NCBI RefSeq assembly: GCF_002953255.1
Contig: NZ_CP026498.1
Span: 6,894,211 to 6,958,210 of the forward strand
Origin: Streptomyces sp. CB01881
GTDB lineage: Bacteria > Actinomycetota > Actinomycetes > Streptomycetales > Streptomycetaceae
DNA length: 64,000 bases
Direction of reading: 5' to 3'
The position numbers and the translations under genes were made by a program. This document shows, one piece after another, positions 1-8,219 of this stretch. Numbering within the stretch: the stretch's first letter is position 1; the number at the start of each line of letters is the position of its first letter. The notes beneath the pieces were generated by a model. That model had not been told where the DNA came from. It searched no databases and worked only from the letters and a program-made list of their open reading frames with translations.

Positions 1-2
1 GA

Positions 3-1238
3 GCCTGCGCCGCCTTCGGCAAGGCGCCGTACCTGCTGGCCGGCGGCGGCAAGGACATGGAGGGCACCGAGAAGGCCACCTCCGAGCAGCTCAAGGACGT
101 CCCGGCGGCCGCCCTGGCCGAGGCCGAGCGCCCGCTGATCGGCACCGCCGAGGAGAACGGCGTCATCGACCCGGACGTCCTCTGGTCCTGCACCACCTGC
201 GGCGCCTGCGTCGAGCAGTGCCCGGTGGACATCGAGCACATCGACCACATCGTCGACATGCGCCGCTACCAGGTGATGATCGAGTCCTCGTTCCCGACCG
301 AGGCCGGGACGATGCTCAAGAACCTGGAGAACAAGGGCAACCCGTGGGGCATGGCCACCAAGGCCCGCCTCGACTGGGTCAAGGAGCTGAAGAAGGAGAC
401 CGGCATCGAGGTGCCGGTGATCGGCGAGGACATCGACCCCGCCGAGGTCGAGTACCTCTACTGGGTCGGCTGCGCCGGCGCCCTGGAGGACCGCGCCAAG
501 AAGACCACCAAGGCCTTCGCGGAGCTGCTGCACACCGCCGGCGTGCAGTTCGCGATCCTCGGCAAGGAGGAGTCCTGCACCGGTGACTCCGCCCGCCGCC
601 TGGGCAACGAGTTCCTCTTCCAGATGCTCGGCGCCCAGAACGTCGAGACCCTGAACGCGGCGCTGGAGGACGCTCCGAAGAAGCGGATCGTCGCCACCTG
701 CCCGCACTGCTTCAACACCATCGCCAACGAGTACCCGCAGCTGGGCGGTCACTTCGAGGTCATCCACCACACCCAGCTGCTCCAGCACCTGATCGACGAG
801 GGCAAGCTCGTCCCGGTCAACCCGGTCGAGGGCCTGATCACGTACCACGACCCCTGCTACCTGGGCCGCCACAACAAGGTCTACAGCCCGCCGCGCGAGA
901 TCATGGACAAGGTCCCCGGTCTGCGCCAGCAGGAGATGCACCGCCACAAGGAGCGCGGCTTCTGCTGCGGCGCCGGCGGCGCGCGGATGTGGATGGAGGA
1001 GCGCATCGGCAAGCGGATCAACACCGAGCGCGTGGACGAGGCGCTGTCCCTCAACCCGGACATCGTCTCCACCGCCTGCCCGTTCTGCCTGGTGATGCTC
1101 TCCGACTCGGTCAACGGGAAGAAGAACGAGGGCGCCGCGAAGGAGCACCTGAAGGTGGTCGACGTCGCCCAGCTGCTGCTCGACTCGGTCAAGGCGATCC
1201 CGCCGGCCGAGGCGCAGGCGGAGACGGTCGACGCCTGA
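3..1238 (+). CDS. (Fe-S)-binding CCG-domain oxidoreductase, 5' truncated by window
   Basis: The 3' part of a heterodisulfide-reductase-like iron-sulphur protein; the reading frame is open from the first base, so the start lies upstream. Numbering from the Met at 57, Cys45, Cys48, Cys51 and Cys55 form a classical 4Fe-4S motif (CTTCGACVEQCP). Two cysteine-rich CCG domains follow. The first runs from YWVGC to ATCPHC, the second from HDPCYLGR through GFCCGAGG to TACPFC. Such proteins pass electrons between a membrane or flavin partner and a thiol/disulfide acceptor. In streptomycetes the full-length family member usually has an N-terminal membrane part, which would lie outside this window. The partner is not visible. 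The family call is firm, the physiological substrate unknown. Confidence 0.88.
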   Translation, partial: ACAAFGKAPYLLAGGGKDMEGTEKATSEQLKDVPAAALAEAERPLIGTAEENGVIDPDVLWSCTTCGACVEQCPVDIEHIDHIVDMRRYQVMIESSFPTEAGTMLKNLENKGNPWGMATKARLDWVKELKKETGIEVPVIGEDIDPAEVEYLYWVGCAGALEDRAKKTTKAFAELLHTAGVQFAILGKEESCTGDSARRLGNEFLFQMLGAQNVETLNAALEDAPKKRIVATCPHCFNTIANEYPQLGGHFEVIHHTQLLQHLIDEGKLVPVNPVEGLITYHDPCYLGRHNKVYSPPREIMDKVPGLRQQEMHRHKERGFCCGAGGARMWMEERIGKRINTERVDEALSLNPDIVSTACPFCLVMLSDSVNGKKNEGAAKEHLKVVDVAQLLLDSVKAIPPAEAQAETVDA

Positions 1239-1674
1239 GACCCGGCGGACCGGACCGGGCGGTAGGCGCCCGGGACCGGCGGACGGTCCCGAGAGGGCCG
1301 TGAGTACGTCCTGATGTTCGACAGTTCTGTCACAACTGCCCGGCCCGGTGGGTGCCACGAGCGCCCGCCGGGCCGGGCTTTTCGCCGGGCCCGCGAGCGG
1401 GCGTCCCGCCGGGCCCGGCAACGGGCCCGCCGCCCCGGTCCGACCGGGTCCCGCCCGGCTTCCCGGCTCGCGGCGAAGGCCGCAGCGGTCCGGCCCGGGC
1501 GCCAACCGCCGGACCGCCGGGAGGCGTCCCGGTTGGAAGGAAATACAGTAGGCGCCGGACCGGCCCTGTGCCGGTCGACCCGTTCCGGCCCACCGGGCGG
1601 GTGTCCTGACCACCGACGGAGGTATCGGCCCGCCGGGCCGGGCCGCAGAGACCACAAGGGGAACAGCGCAGACC
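1239..1674. other. Intergenic region between the Fe-S protein and the pyrophosphorylase
   Basis: No convincing gene. It holds a strong hairpin with a T-run at 1338-1382, described separately, and a short inverted repeat GACAG-TT-CTGTC near 1319-1330. The segment just upstream of the next gene (around 1541-1674) is slightly less GC-rich and is the likely promoter region, but no hexamer pair stands out. Confidence 0.6.
1338..1382 (+). terminator. Rho-independent terminator after the Fe-S oxidoreductase
   Basis: A 16-bp stem with two wobble pairs (left arm from 1338, right arm ending at 1378), a 9-nt loop, then TTTT. It lies about 100 nt past the stop codon at 1238. Confidence 0.75.
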
Positions 1675-2823
1675 ATGACCGAGGCGATCATGCTGGTCGG
1701 TGGTAAGGGCACGCGACTGCGTCCGCTGACCACCCACACCCCCAAGCCCATGCTGCCCGTGGCAGGCGTCCCGTTCATCGCGCACCAGCTGGCCCGCGCG
1801 GCCGCCGCCGGGGTCACCCGCGTGGTGCTGGCCACGTCCTACCTGGCCGAGGTCTTCGAGGACCACTTCCAGGACGGCACCCCGTACGGCATCGAGCTGG
1901 TCTACCTGACCGAGCGCGAGCCGCTGGGCACCGGCGGCGCCATCCGCAACGCCGCCTCCGGGCTCACCTGCGGCCCCGACGAGCCGGTCCTGGTCTTCAA
2001 CGGCGACATCCTGTCCGGCGTCGACATCGCGGCCCTGCGCGACGGCCACGTGGCCGCCGGGGCCGACGTCACCCTGCACCTCACCCGGGTCGAGGACCCA
2101 CGCGCCTTCGGCCTCGTCCCGACCGACGGCAACGGGCGGGTCCTGGAGTTCCTGGAGAAGCCGGAGACGCCCGAGCAGATCGTCACCGACCAGATCAACG
2201 CCGGCTGCTACGTCTTCACCCGGTCCGTGATCGACCGCATCCCGGCCGGCCGCGAGGTCTCGGTCGAGCGCGAGACCTTCCCCGAGCTGCTGGCCACCGG
2301 CGCGCTGCTGCGCGGCGTCGTGGACACCTCGTACTGGCTGGACCTCGGCACCCCGGCCGCCTTCGTCCGCGGCTCGGCCGACCTGGTGCTCGGCAAGGTC
2401 GACTCCCCGGCCGTCCCCGGCCCGACCGGCGACGCCCTGCTGCTGCCCGGCGCGACCGTCCACCCGGATGCGGTGCTGAGCGGCGGCAGCGTCGTCTCCG
2501 AGGGCGCGGTGGTCGAGGCCGGCGCGATCGTCGAGGGCAGCGTGATCCTGCCCGGCGCCTCGATCGGCCCGGACAGCCTGGTCAAGGACTCGATCGTGGG
2601 CGCGTACGCCACCATCGGCGACCGGACGGCGCTGGACGGCGCGGTGATCGGCGACGGCGCGATCGTCCAGGCCGACAACGAGCTGCCGAGCGGCATCCGG
2701 GTCGCCTGCGGCACGCTGCTGCCGGTCGGCGCCGTCCGCACCTCGGCCGGCCCGGGCGGCTGCCCGGCCGGGACGACGGCCGCGGCCGCCGTGCACGCGC
2801 CGAAGGTGTCCGCGCAGCGCTGA
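1675..2823 (+). CDS. Sugar-nucleotide pyrophosphorylase (mannose-1-phosphate guanylyltransferase type)
   Basis: A 382-residue nucleotidyltransferase. The N-terminus has the signature G-G-K-G-T-R-L-R-P-L-T (about residues 9-19) followed by K-P-M-L-P, which bind the nucleotide triphosphate. The metal-binding NGDIL motif lies near residue 104. From about residue 250 the sequence becomes a left-handed beta-helix of hexapeptide repeats (V-V-E-A-G-A-I-V-E-G type), as in GDP-mannose and ADP/GDP-sugar pyrophosphorylases. It would make an NDP-sugar from a sugar-1-phosphate and NTP for glycan or glycoprotein synthesis. ATG at 1675 starts the conserved motif at the right distance. GDP-mannose synthesis is the most likely role, but substrate specificity cannot be read from the sequence. 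Confidence 0.85.
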   Translation: MTEAIMLVGGKGTRLRPLTTHTPKPMLPVAGVPFIAHQLARAAAAGVTRVVLATSYLAEVFEDHFQDGTPYGIELVYLTEREPLGTGGAIRNAASGLTCGPDEPVLVFNGDILSGVDIAALRDGHVAAGADVTLHLTRVEDPRAFGLVPTDGNGRVLEFLEKPETPEQIVTDQINAGCYVFTRSVIDRIPAGREVSVERETFPELLATGALLRGVVDTSYWLDLGTPAAFVRGSADLVLGKVDSPAVPGPTGDALLLPGATVHPDAVLSGGSVVSEGAVVEAGAIVEGSVILPGASIGPDSLVKDSIVGAYATIGDRTALDGAVIGDGAIVQADNELPSGIRVACGTLLPVGAVRTSAGPGGCPAGTTAAAAVHAPKVSAQR

Positions 2824-2832
2824 CGACGAGAG

Positions 2833-2859
2833 GGCCGGGGCGGCGCCGGGGCCCCGGCC
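2833..2859 (+). terminator. Hairpin terminator after the pyrophosphorylase gene
   Basis: Perfect 9-bp GC stem GGCCGGGGC / GCCCCGGCC with a 9-nt loop, 10 nt past the stop. No U-tract, which is common for streptomycete terminators. Confidence 0.55.
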
Positions 2860-2929
2860 CGGCCGTCACAGGCTCGCTGCAAACCTGCCCCGGCCCTGTG
2901 CCCGGCCGACGCGGAGTCAGCCGGACGGG

Positions 2930-2935
2930 TACCTT
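2930..2935 (+). promoter_or_regulatory. Probable -10 box of a leaderless promoter (Yip1 gene)
   Basis: TACCTT fits TANNNT and lies 6 nt before the GTG at 2942. The same geometry occurs at five other genes in this window. Confidence 0.5.
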
Positions 2936-2941
2936 CGGAAC

Positions 2942-3967
2942 GTGGCTGGTAATCGATACGACAGCGGTCAGGGTGCCGACCCCCGTGGCGGGTGGTCGGC
3001 TCCTCCGCCCCCGGCGGGAGCGCCCGGGGGGTACGGGCAGACGGACGGGCCGGAGTACTTCACGGCCCCGCACCGAGGGGCGCCGGGGGGCGGCCAGGGT
3101 CACGGGGGCCCGGACGGGCACGACCCGTACGCCGCCGACCAGCCCGGCCACACCCGGGCTTTCCCGACCGGCGGCGACCCGTACGGGGGCGAGCCGTACC
3201 CCTACCAGGGGCAGGGGTACCCGCAGGAGTACGGGCAGCCGTACCCGGACGAGCCGTACCCGGACGCCGGCCAGGGCGGCTACGGCGGCCAGGGTGGCTA
3301 CGACGGGCAGGGCGGGCAGTACGGCTACGGCCAGGAGCCGGGATACGCCCAGGAGCAGGGTTACGCCCAGGACAACGTCGCGGTCTACCGGGCCGGCGGC
3401 CAGTCCGCCCCGCACGTCTCCGGCCCGCGCCCTGCCTGGCGCGAGCTGCTGGTCGGCATCTTCCGGAACCCGACCGCGACCTTCGACCGCACCCGCGACC
3501 ACCAGGTCTGGCTCCCCGCGCTCACCGTCTCGCTGCTGTACGGCGCGCTGGCCGTGCTCGGCATCGGCCTGACCCGCGACGACGTCTTCAAGTCGACCTT
3601 CGGCGTCGCCCTGACCGCCATCCTCGCCGCCGCGGTCTGCTTCACCCTCGCGGGCGCCGTGCTCGGCGGGGTGACGTACGCACTGGCCCGCCAGTTCGGC
3701 GGGGACGGCCCGTGGAAGTCGACGGTCGGCCTCGCCGTGCTGATCGGCTGGATGACCGACGCGCCCCGGCTGCTGCTGGCCCTGGTCCTGCCGTCCGACA
3801 ACATGGTGGTCCAGGCCGTCGGCTGGGCGACCTGGGTGTTCTGCGCCGTGCTGCTGACCACGATGGTCCGCCGGCTGCACGACCTCCCCTGGGGCAAGGC
3901 GGCCGGAGCGGCCGCACTGCAACTCCTCGCACTGCTGGTGCTGATCAAGCTGCCGACCCTGGGCTGA
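2942..3967 (+). CDS. Yip1 family membrane protein with Gly/Tyr/Pro-rich N-terminus
   Basis: A 341-residue protein. About 145 N-terminal residues are low complexity (repeated Q-G-G-Y, E-P-Y-P, Q-E-Q-G-Y units), likely a disordered cytoplasmic tail. The C-terminal half is a Yip1 domain. It starts at RELLVGIFRNPTATFDRTRD and continues with about five hydrophobic segments, such as VWLPALTVSLLYGALAVLGI and ALTAILAAAVCFTLAGAVLG. Yip1-domain proteins are integral membrane proteins of unclear function in bacteria. The GTG start at 2942 has no Shine-Dalgarno sequence, but TACCTT lies at 2930-2935, exactly 6 nt before it, which points to a leaderless transcript. The next gene is separated by a repeat-containing gap. 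Confidence 0.82.
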   Translation: MAGNRYDSGQGADPRGGWSAPPPPAGAPGGYGQTDGPEYFTAPHRGAPGGGQGHGGPDGHDPYAADQPGHTRAFPTGGDPYGGEPYPYQGQGYPQEYGQPYPDEPYPDAGQGGYGGQGGYDGQGGQYGYGQEPGYAQEQGYAQDNVAVYRAGGQSAPHVSGPRPAWRELLVGIFRNPTATFDRTRDHQVWLPALTVSLLYGALAVLGIGLTRDDVFKSTFGVALTAILAAAVCFTLAGAVLGGVTYALARQFGGDGPWKSTVGLAVLIGWMTDAPRLLLALVLPSDNMVVQAVGWATWVFCAVLLTTMVRRLHDLPWGKAAGAAALQLLALLVLIKLPTLG

Positions 3968-3968
3968 C

Positions 3969-4042
3969 CCGGACGCGGTGCCCGGGCCGACCCGGCCGCG
4001 GTCCTCGGGCCGATCCGGACGCGGTGCCCGGGCCGACCCGGC
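3969..4042 (+). repeat. Direct repeat pair, 28 bp at a 46-bp period
   Basis: Copies at 3969-3996 and 4015-4042 are identical over 28 bases. The spacer between them contains a third, degraded partial copy. This is GC-rich intergenic repeat sequence between the Yip1 gene and the editing-protein gene. Confidence 0.7.
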
Positions 4043-4142
4043 GCCCCGGCCGCTTGTCGGGGGGCACGAGGGAGAATGGACGACGGGCCCCGCCTGCGGG
4101 GCCCGTTCCGCTTCCACCACCCTCACGCGCTCGGAGCCAGGC

Positions 4143-5033
4143 ATGACCCTCCCCACCACCCACGTCAGCTTCCCGGCCGGGGCGGTGACCGGCGAGTCCC
4201 CGGTGCTCGCGGTGCACCCGCTGGACGGCGGCCGGTACGCGGTCGTCACCGAGGCGACCCCGTTCCACCCGCTCGACCACACCTGGCCCGACCAGCCGGC
4301 CGACCTCGGCACCCTCAGCGTCGACGGCACCGAGCTGGCCGTCGTCGACTGCCTGACCGGCGCGGTCGGCCCGGACGGCGGCGCACCGCTGGTCGGCGCC
4401 GACATCCCGGTCCGCCGCGGCGACGAGGAGTGGTCCTGGCTGGTCCTGCACGTGGTCGACGGCGACCCGGGCGACCTGGCCGGCAAGGTCGCGTCGCTCG
4501 CCGTCGACACCGAGCGCCGCGCCGCCCTCTGCGCCTCGCACAGCGGCTGCCACCTGCTCGCCCTCGCCCTGAACGCCGCCCTCGCCCCGCGCTGGCGCAA
4601 GGACCCGGGCCGCGCCGACGCCTTCGGCAACCCCGACTTCGACAGCCTCGCGATGGACACCTCGGTGATGGACACCGAGGCGAGCACCGACACCTACCGG
4701 CTCGGCAAGTCGCTCCGGAAGAAGGGCTTCACCACCGACGCCACCGAGGAGTTCCCGGCCCTCGCCGACGCGCTGCCCGCCCTCACCGAGGCCGTCAACC
4801 GGCAGCTGGCCGCCTGGGTCGCCGCCGACGCCGCCGTCCGCATCGACGTCCCCGGCCCCGAGCTGACCGCCCGCCGCCAGTGGCACTGCGAGCTGCCCGA
4901 GGGCCCCGCGCAGATCTTCTGCGGCGGCACCCACCTGCACCACCTCGGCGAGCTGGCCGAGCTCCGCACCGAACTGCGCCTCTCCGAGGACGGTAGCGAG
5001 CTGGTCGCCGTCACCCGCCCCAAGCGCGCCTGA
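4143..5033 (+). CDS. Alanyl-tRNA editing (AlaX-like) metal-dependent hydrolase
   Basis: A 296-residue protein with the two metal-binding signatures of the AlaRS/ThrRS editing (second additional) domain: HxxxH as H133-S-G-C-H137 and CxxxH as C260-G-G-T-H264. These residues coordinate zinc in freestanding AlaX proteins, which remove serine or glycine mischarged on tRNA-Ala. The N-terminal 130 residues form the beta-barrel-like part seen in longer AlaX forms. The start ATG at 4143 is preceded by GGAG at 6-nt spacing; an upstream in-frame extension exists but lacks coding character. The gene stands alone and ends before a bidirectional terminator. The motif evidence for the fold is good. The actual substrate is inferred, and other SAD-domain hydrolases remain possible. 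Confidence 0.75.
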   Translation: MTLPTTHVSFPAGAVTGESPVLAVHPLDGGRYAVVTEATPFHPLDHTWPDQPADLGTLSVDGTELAVVDCLTGAVGPDGGAPLVGADIPVRRGDEEWSWLVLHVVDGDPGDLAGKVASLAVDTERRAALCASHSGCHLLALALNAALAPRWRKDPGRADAFGNPDFDSLAMDTSVMDTEASTDTYRLGKSLRKKGFTTDATEEFPALADALPALTEAVNRQLAAWVAADAAVRIDVPGPELTARRQWHCELPEGPAQIFCGGTHLHHLGELAELRTELRLSEDGSELVAVTRPKRA

Positions 5034-5050
5034 GCAGCCCCGTGAACGCC

Positions 5051-5090
5051 GCGGGCGGCCACCCCTCGTTCTCCGGGGGTGGCCGCCCGC
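5051..5090. terminator. Bidirectional terminator between AlaX-like gene and dcd
   Basis: Perfect 15-bp inverted repeat (5051-5065 with 5076-5090) with a 10-nt loop between the convergent genes. Confidence 0.8.
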
Positions 5091-5137
5091 TGTGCGTGCC
5101 CTCTGGGTCCTTCCTCGTCCTTCTGCCGCGCTCCCGC

Positions 5138-5713
5138 TCAGACCTTCGTGCGGTGGAAGTTCAGGAACGAGCGGGACGGCGTCGGGCCGCGCTGGCCCTG
5201 GTAGCGCGAGCCGTACCGCTCCGAGCCGTACGGGTGCTCGGACGGCGAGGAGAGCCGGAACAGGCACAGCTGCCCGATCTTCATCCCCGGGTACAGCTTG
5301 ATCGGCAGCGTCGCGACGTTCGACAGCTCCAGCGTCACGTGGCCGCTGAAGCCGGGGTCGATGAAGCCGGCCGTGGAGTGCGTCAGCAGGCCGAGCCGGC
5401 CCAGGCTGGACTTGCCCTCCAGTCGCGAGGCGACGTCGTCGGGCAGCGTGATGACCTCGTAGGTCGACGCCAGCACGAACTCGCCCGGGTGCAGGATGAA
5501 CGCTTCGTCGCCCTCCGGCTCGACCAGCCGGGTCAGGTCCGGCTGCTCCTCGGAGGGGTCGATGTGCGGGTAACGGTGGTTCTCGAAGACCCGGAAGAAG
5601 CGGTCCAGTCGCACATCGATACTGGAGGGCTGGATCATCGCAGGGTCGAACGGGTCGATCGCGACCCGGCCCTTGTCGATTTCGGTCCGGATGTCCTTGT
5701 CAGAGAGCAGCAC
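5138..5713 (-). CDS. dcd: dCTP deaminase
   Basis: A 191-residue deoxycytidine triphosphate deaminase of normal length, converting dCTP to dUTP (and in some actinobacteria directly to dUMP) for thymidylate synthesis. Diagnostic motifs are QPSSIDVRLD near the N-terminus, the nucleotide-binding GKSSLGRLGL, and HSTAGFIDPGFSGHVTLEL, whose final Glu is the catalytic general base. The C-terminus is rich in Tyr/Arg/Ser as in the family. The start is GTG at 5713. No ribosome binding site is seen, but TAACCT (5720-5725 on the minus strand) sits 6 nt upstream, so the mRNA is probably leaderless. Convergent with the AlaX-like gene. Confidence 0.96.
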   Translation of the reverse strand: MLLSDKDIRTEIDKGRVAIDPFDPAMIQPSSIDVRLDRFFRVFENHRYPHIDPSEEQPDLTRLVEPEGDEAFILHPGEFVLASTYEVITLPDDVASRLEGKSSLGRLGLLTHSTAGFIDPGFSGHVTLELSNVATLPIKLYPGMKIGQLCLFRLSSPSEHPYGSERYGSRYQGQRGPTPSRSFLNFHRTKV

Positions 5714-5719
5714 GCTTCG

Positions 5720-5725
5720 AGGTTA
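5720..5725 (-). promoter_or_regulatory. -10 box of the leaderless dcd promoter
   Basis: TAACCT on the minus strand, 6 nt before the GTG start of dcd. Confidence 0.5.
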
Positions 5726-5806
5726 CGTGCATGACACGGCCCCGGACGAATCGCCCGGGGCCGCAGCTGTCACTCCCGTCCCGCCGCTACGCGGGTTCCG
5801 CCCCGG

Positions 5807-6028
5807 TCAGGCCAGGAACTCCGCGGCCTCCAGCCGCATCGCCCGGGCCAGTTGCGGCTCGGACAGCTCCCGTACGTCGGCCAGCACCGAACTCCGCAGC
5901 CGTCCACACTGCGGACAGCGGATCAACCGGCCGGGCCCCAGCCGGCCGGGCCCGAGGTTCTGCATCGGGAACGTGGTGGTGCTGAACAGGTGCCCCTCGG
6001 CACAACGAACGACGGCGCGCTGCTCCAT
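5807..6028 (-). CDS. Small zinc-ribbon protein
   Basis: A 73-residue protein with one likely zinc ribbon: C-A-E-G-H (Cys and His) about 35 residues before C-P-Q-C-G-R, then an amphipathic C-terminal helix (LSEPQLARAMRLEAAEFLA). The ATG at 6028 is chosen over the longer frame because AAGGGG lies 6 nt upstream. Four-ligand ribbons of this size usually bind nucleic acid or protein partners. No function can be assigned. It is transcribed away from the tRNA-Gly gene. Confidence 0.7.
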   Translation of the reverse strand: MEQRAVVRCAEGHLFSTTTFPMQNLGPGRLGPGRLIRCPQCGRLRSSVLADVRELSEPQLARAMRLEAAEFLA

Positions 6029-6308
6029 CGATCCCCTTCCCATCCTTACCGCAGTACTCACCCGTACTCATCGCGCCCCGAACGGCCGGGCCCCTCGGGA
6101 CAGCGTCACATTAGGGGAACTTCCGGACATTCCATATCGCGGCTCGCCGCCCCGAAACCCGCCCGCCGGAGCTCTCTCACGCGGCCCAAACAGTACGCCC
6201 CCACCCCGCCCTCGCACTGCTCCGCCACGGCCTCCGGCCACCTGTGCAACAGGCCTCACGGATGGGGTACAGTGATGACGGATCGAGCGGTCTCTGACGG
6301 CTCATCAG

Positions 6309-6379
6309 GCGGGCGTAGTTTAATGGTAGAACATGAGCTTCCCAAGCTTAGAGCGCGAGTTCGATTCTCGTCGCCCGCT
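6309..6379 (+). tRNA. tRNA-Gly (anticodon CCC)
   Basis: A 71-nt cloverleaf. The 7-bp acceptor stem GCGGGCG/CGCCCGC is perfect; the anticodon stem TGAGC/GCTTA closes a TTCCCAA loop; the T-arm contains GTTCGATTC. The anticodon CCC reads GGG. CCA is not encoded. Confidence 0.97.
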
Positions 6380-6386
6380 CCGTACC

Positions 6387-6417
6387 GAAAGCCGCAGGTC
6401 AGCGACCTGCGGCTTTC
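6387..6417 (+). terminator. Terminator after tRNA-Gly
   Basis: Perfect 14-bp stem GAAAGCCGCAGGTC with a 3-nt loop, 7 nt past the tRNA. Confidence 0.8.
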
Positions 6418-6477
6418 GTGTTGTCCGGGCCTGACGTACGGCATGCGTTCGCGTGATCAAGAGTCCAGGAGCAGGCA

Positions 6478-6984
6478 GTGTCCCTTTTCGTCCCCGACTT
6501 CGACGACACCGTCGTCGTACGCGCTGCCGACGCCGAACTGACGGGCGCCGGCGGCTCGGTGGTCAACCAGCTGCTCGTCGACAGCCCCGCCACGGGTGGG
6601 GCGCTCTCCAGCATGCGGGTCACGCTCGGCAAGGGCGCGAACGGCGCCCGCCCGCACCACCACGGCAAGTCCGCCGAGATGTTCTACGTCCTCGACGGGA
6701 CCGTCCAACTCCTGTCCGGCGATCACGTGGTCACCGCGGAACGCGGGGACGTGGTCGTCGTACCGCCGGGCACTCAGCACGCCTTCGCCGCCGCGCCCGG
6801 CGAGATCGCGGACATGCTGGTCATCATCACGCCCGGGGTGGAGCGATTCGAGTACTTCCGCCATCTTGAGCGCATTCGCTACGGCAAGGTGCCGCCGGAG
6901 AGCCTCCTCGATGTCCAGGAGCTGTACGACTCCTACTTCGGGACCAGTGCGGTCTGGGAAGCTGCACGGGCTCCCCGCCCGTGA
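6478..6984 (+). CDS. Cupin-domain protein
   Basis: A 168-residue single-domain cupin. The two conserved motifs are visible: ARPHHHGKSAEMFYVLDG (metal-binding His residues and Glu) around residue 60, and VVVPPGTQHAF near residue 98, which supplies the last His. Cupins of this kind are small-molecule isomerases, dioxygenases or sensors. The start is GTG at 6478, with AGGAG upstream. It lies directly downstream of the tRNA terminator and convergent with the GlxA-type regulator at 7170-8147. Substrate unknown. Confidence 0.8.
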   Translation: MSLFVPDFDDTVVVRAADAELTGAGGSVVNQLLVDSPATGGALSSMRVTLGKGANGARPHHHGKSAEMFYVLDGTVQLLSGDHVVTAERGDVVVVPPGTQHAFAAAPGEIADMLVIITPGVERFEYFRHLERIRYGKVPPESLLDVQELYDSYFGTSAVWEAARAPRP

Positions 6985-7169
6985 CCACGAAGGCGGCCTG
7001 TGCGGTCTGGTCCCAGTCGGCCTTCGCCGTCCTCTGAACCCTGACGTGCCCCTGGCCGCGGTCGGCGAACCGCGGCGGTACGGCAGCGGGGAACACGATG
7101 GTCCCGGGTCCGGCCACGCCGACCGCGCCCCCCGGCAACGCGCGCAGGCTGCCGTGCGTGGGCGGCCCG

Positions 7170-8147
7170 TCACCGATGTCCGACGGAAGCCTCCTGCCGG
7201 GCTTCGCCGAAGGCTCGCCGGTAGGCGCCGGGGGTGGTGCCGAGGGCGGTCCGGAAGCGGTGGCGCAGGTTGACCGCGGAGGCGAGGCCGACCCGGGTGG
7301 CGATGGCCTCCACCGGCAGGTCGGTCTGCTCCAGCAGGACCCGTGCCGCCTCGATGCGTTGGCGCAGCAGCCACTGGCCGGGGCTGACGCCGAGCTGCTG
7401 GTTGAACCGTCGGGTGAGGGTTCGGCCGGACAGTCCGGCGTGCTCGGCGAGCCGGTCGACGCTCAGCCGGGTGCCGAGCCGGGAGGAGGCCCACTCCAGC
7501 AGGGGCGCCAGTGACTCGTCCGCCCTGGCGGGCTCGGGCCGCACGGCGTACTGGAGTTGGCTGCCCTCCCGGTGCGGTGGCAGCACCATGCTCCGGGCGA
7601 CCTGGGCGGCATAGGCCGCGCCGTGGTCGGAGCGCACGAGGTGCAGGCACAGGTCGATGCCGGCGCCGGTCCCCGCGCTGGTCGCCACGTCGCCGTGGTC
7701 CACGTACAGCACGTCCGGGTCCACCTCGACCTCGGGGAAGGCCGCGGCGAGTTGGTCGGTGCGGCACCAGTGGGTGGTGGCGCGGCGGCCGTCGAGCAGT
7801 CCGGCCCCGGCGAGCAGGAACGCCCCGGTGCAGATCGCGACGATCCGCGCCCCGCGGCGGTGCGCATCCCGCAGGGCGGTCAGGACGGCCGGCGACACCG
7901 GGCCGCCCGGTGGCTGCCAGCCGGGGACGACCACGGTGTCGGCCGTCTCCAGGGCGGCCAGCCCGGCGTCGACGAGCATCGAGTACCCGAGGGTGGTCGC
8001 CACCGGCCCGGGGCGCTCGGTGCACACCTGGAAGTCGTAGTGCAACGGCACTCCCGTCCGGACGGTCCCGAAGACCTCGCCAGCGCACGCGAGCTCGAAG
8101 GGCGACTGGGGTTCGTTCAGCAGGGCGACCACTCGGTGATGGCTCAT
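7170..8147 (-). CDS. GlxA-type AraC family transcriptional regulator (DJ-1/PfpI + HTH)
   Basis: A 325-residue regulator. Residues 1 to about 170 are a DJ-1/PfpI-like (class I amidotransferase fold) domain with the nucleophile-elbow cysteine in VAICTGAFLLAGAGLL. The C-terminal ~100 residues are an AraC-type double HTH (SVDRLAEHAGLSGRTLTRRF and VEAIATRVGLASAVNLRHRF). Such proteins sense small metabolites or thiol/amine stress. It is divergent from the small cupin gene at 8220, its likely target. The ATG at 8147 has TATATT 6 nt upstream and no Shine-Dalgarno sequence, so it is probably leaderless. A palindrome ATCCATGGAT overlaps this -10 region, which suggests autoregulation. Confidence 0.9.
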   Translation of the reverse strand: MSHHRVVALLNEPQSPFELACAGEVFGTVRTGVPLHYDFQVCTERPGPVATTLGYSMLVDAGLAALETADTVVVPGWQPPGGPVSPAVLTALRDAHRRGARIVAICTGAFLLAGAGLLDGRRATTHWCRTDQLAAAFPEVEVDPDVLYVDHGDVATSAGTGAGIDLCLHLVRSDHGAAYAAQVARSMVLPPHREGSQLQYAVRPEPARADESLAPLLEWASSRLGTRLSVDRLAEHAGLSGRTLTRRFNQQLGVSPGQWLLRQRIEAARVLLEQTDLPVEAIATRVGLASAVNLRHRFRTALGTTPGAYRRAFGEARQEASVGHR

Positions 8148-8153
8148 GGCAGG

Positions 8154-8168
8154 AATATATCCATGGAT
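8154..8168 (-). promoter_or_regulatory. Leaderless -10 box with overlapping palindrome (GlxA-type gene)
   Basis: TATATT (minus strand, 8154-8159) lies 6 nt before the ATG. It abuts the perfect 10-bp palindrome ATCCATGGAT at 8159-8168 in the divergent promoter region, a plausible operator. Confidence 0.5.
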
Positions 8169-8219
8169 GTCTTTCCGGACTCTCGAAGTCGCGCACCGGT
8201 CTGACCCACAGTGGCCTCC

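Noticed and set aside
1330..2796. A 488-codon minus-strand frame
   Set aside because: Shadow of the pyrophosphorylase gene: low-complexity Gly/Asp/Ala repeats, no domain, no ribosome site.
2582..4693. A 703-codon minus-strand frame
   Set aside because: Antisense of three well-supported plus-strand genes; composition is typical of a GC-driven spurious ORF.
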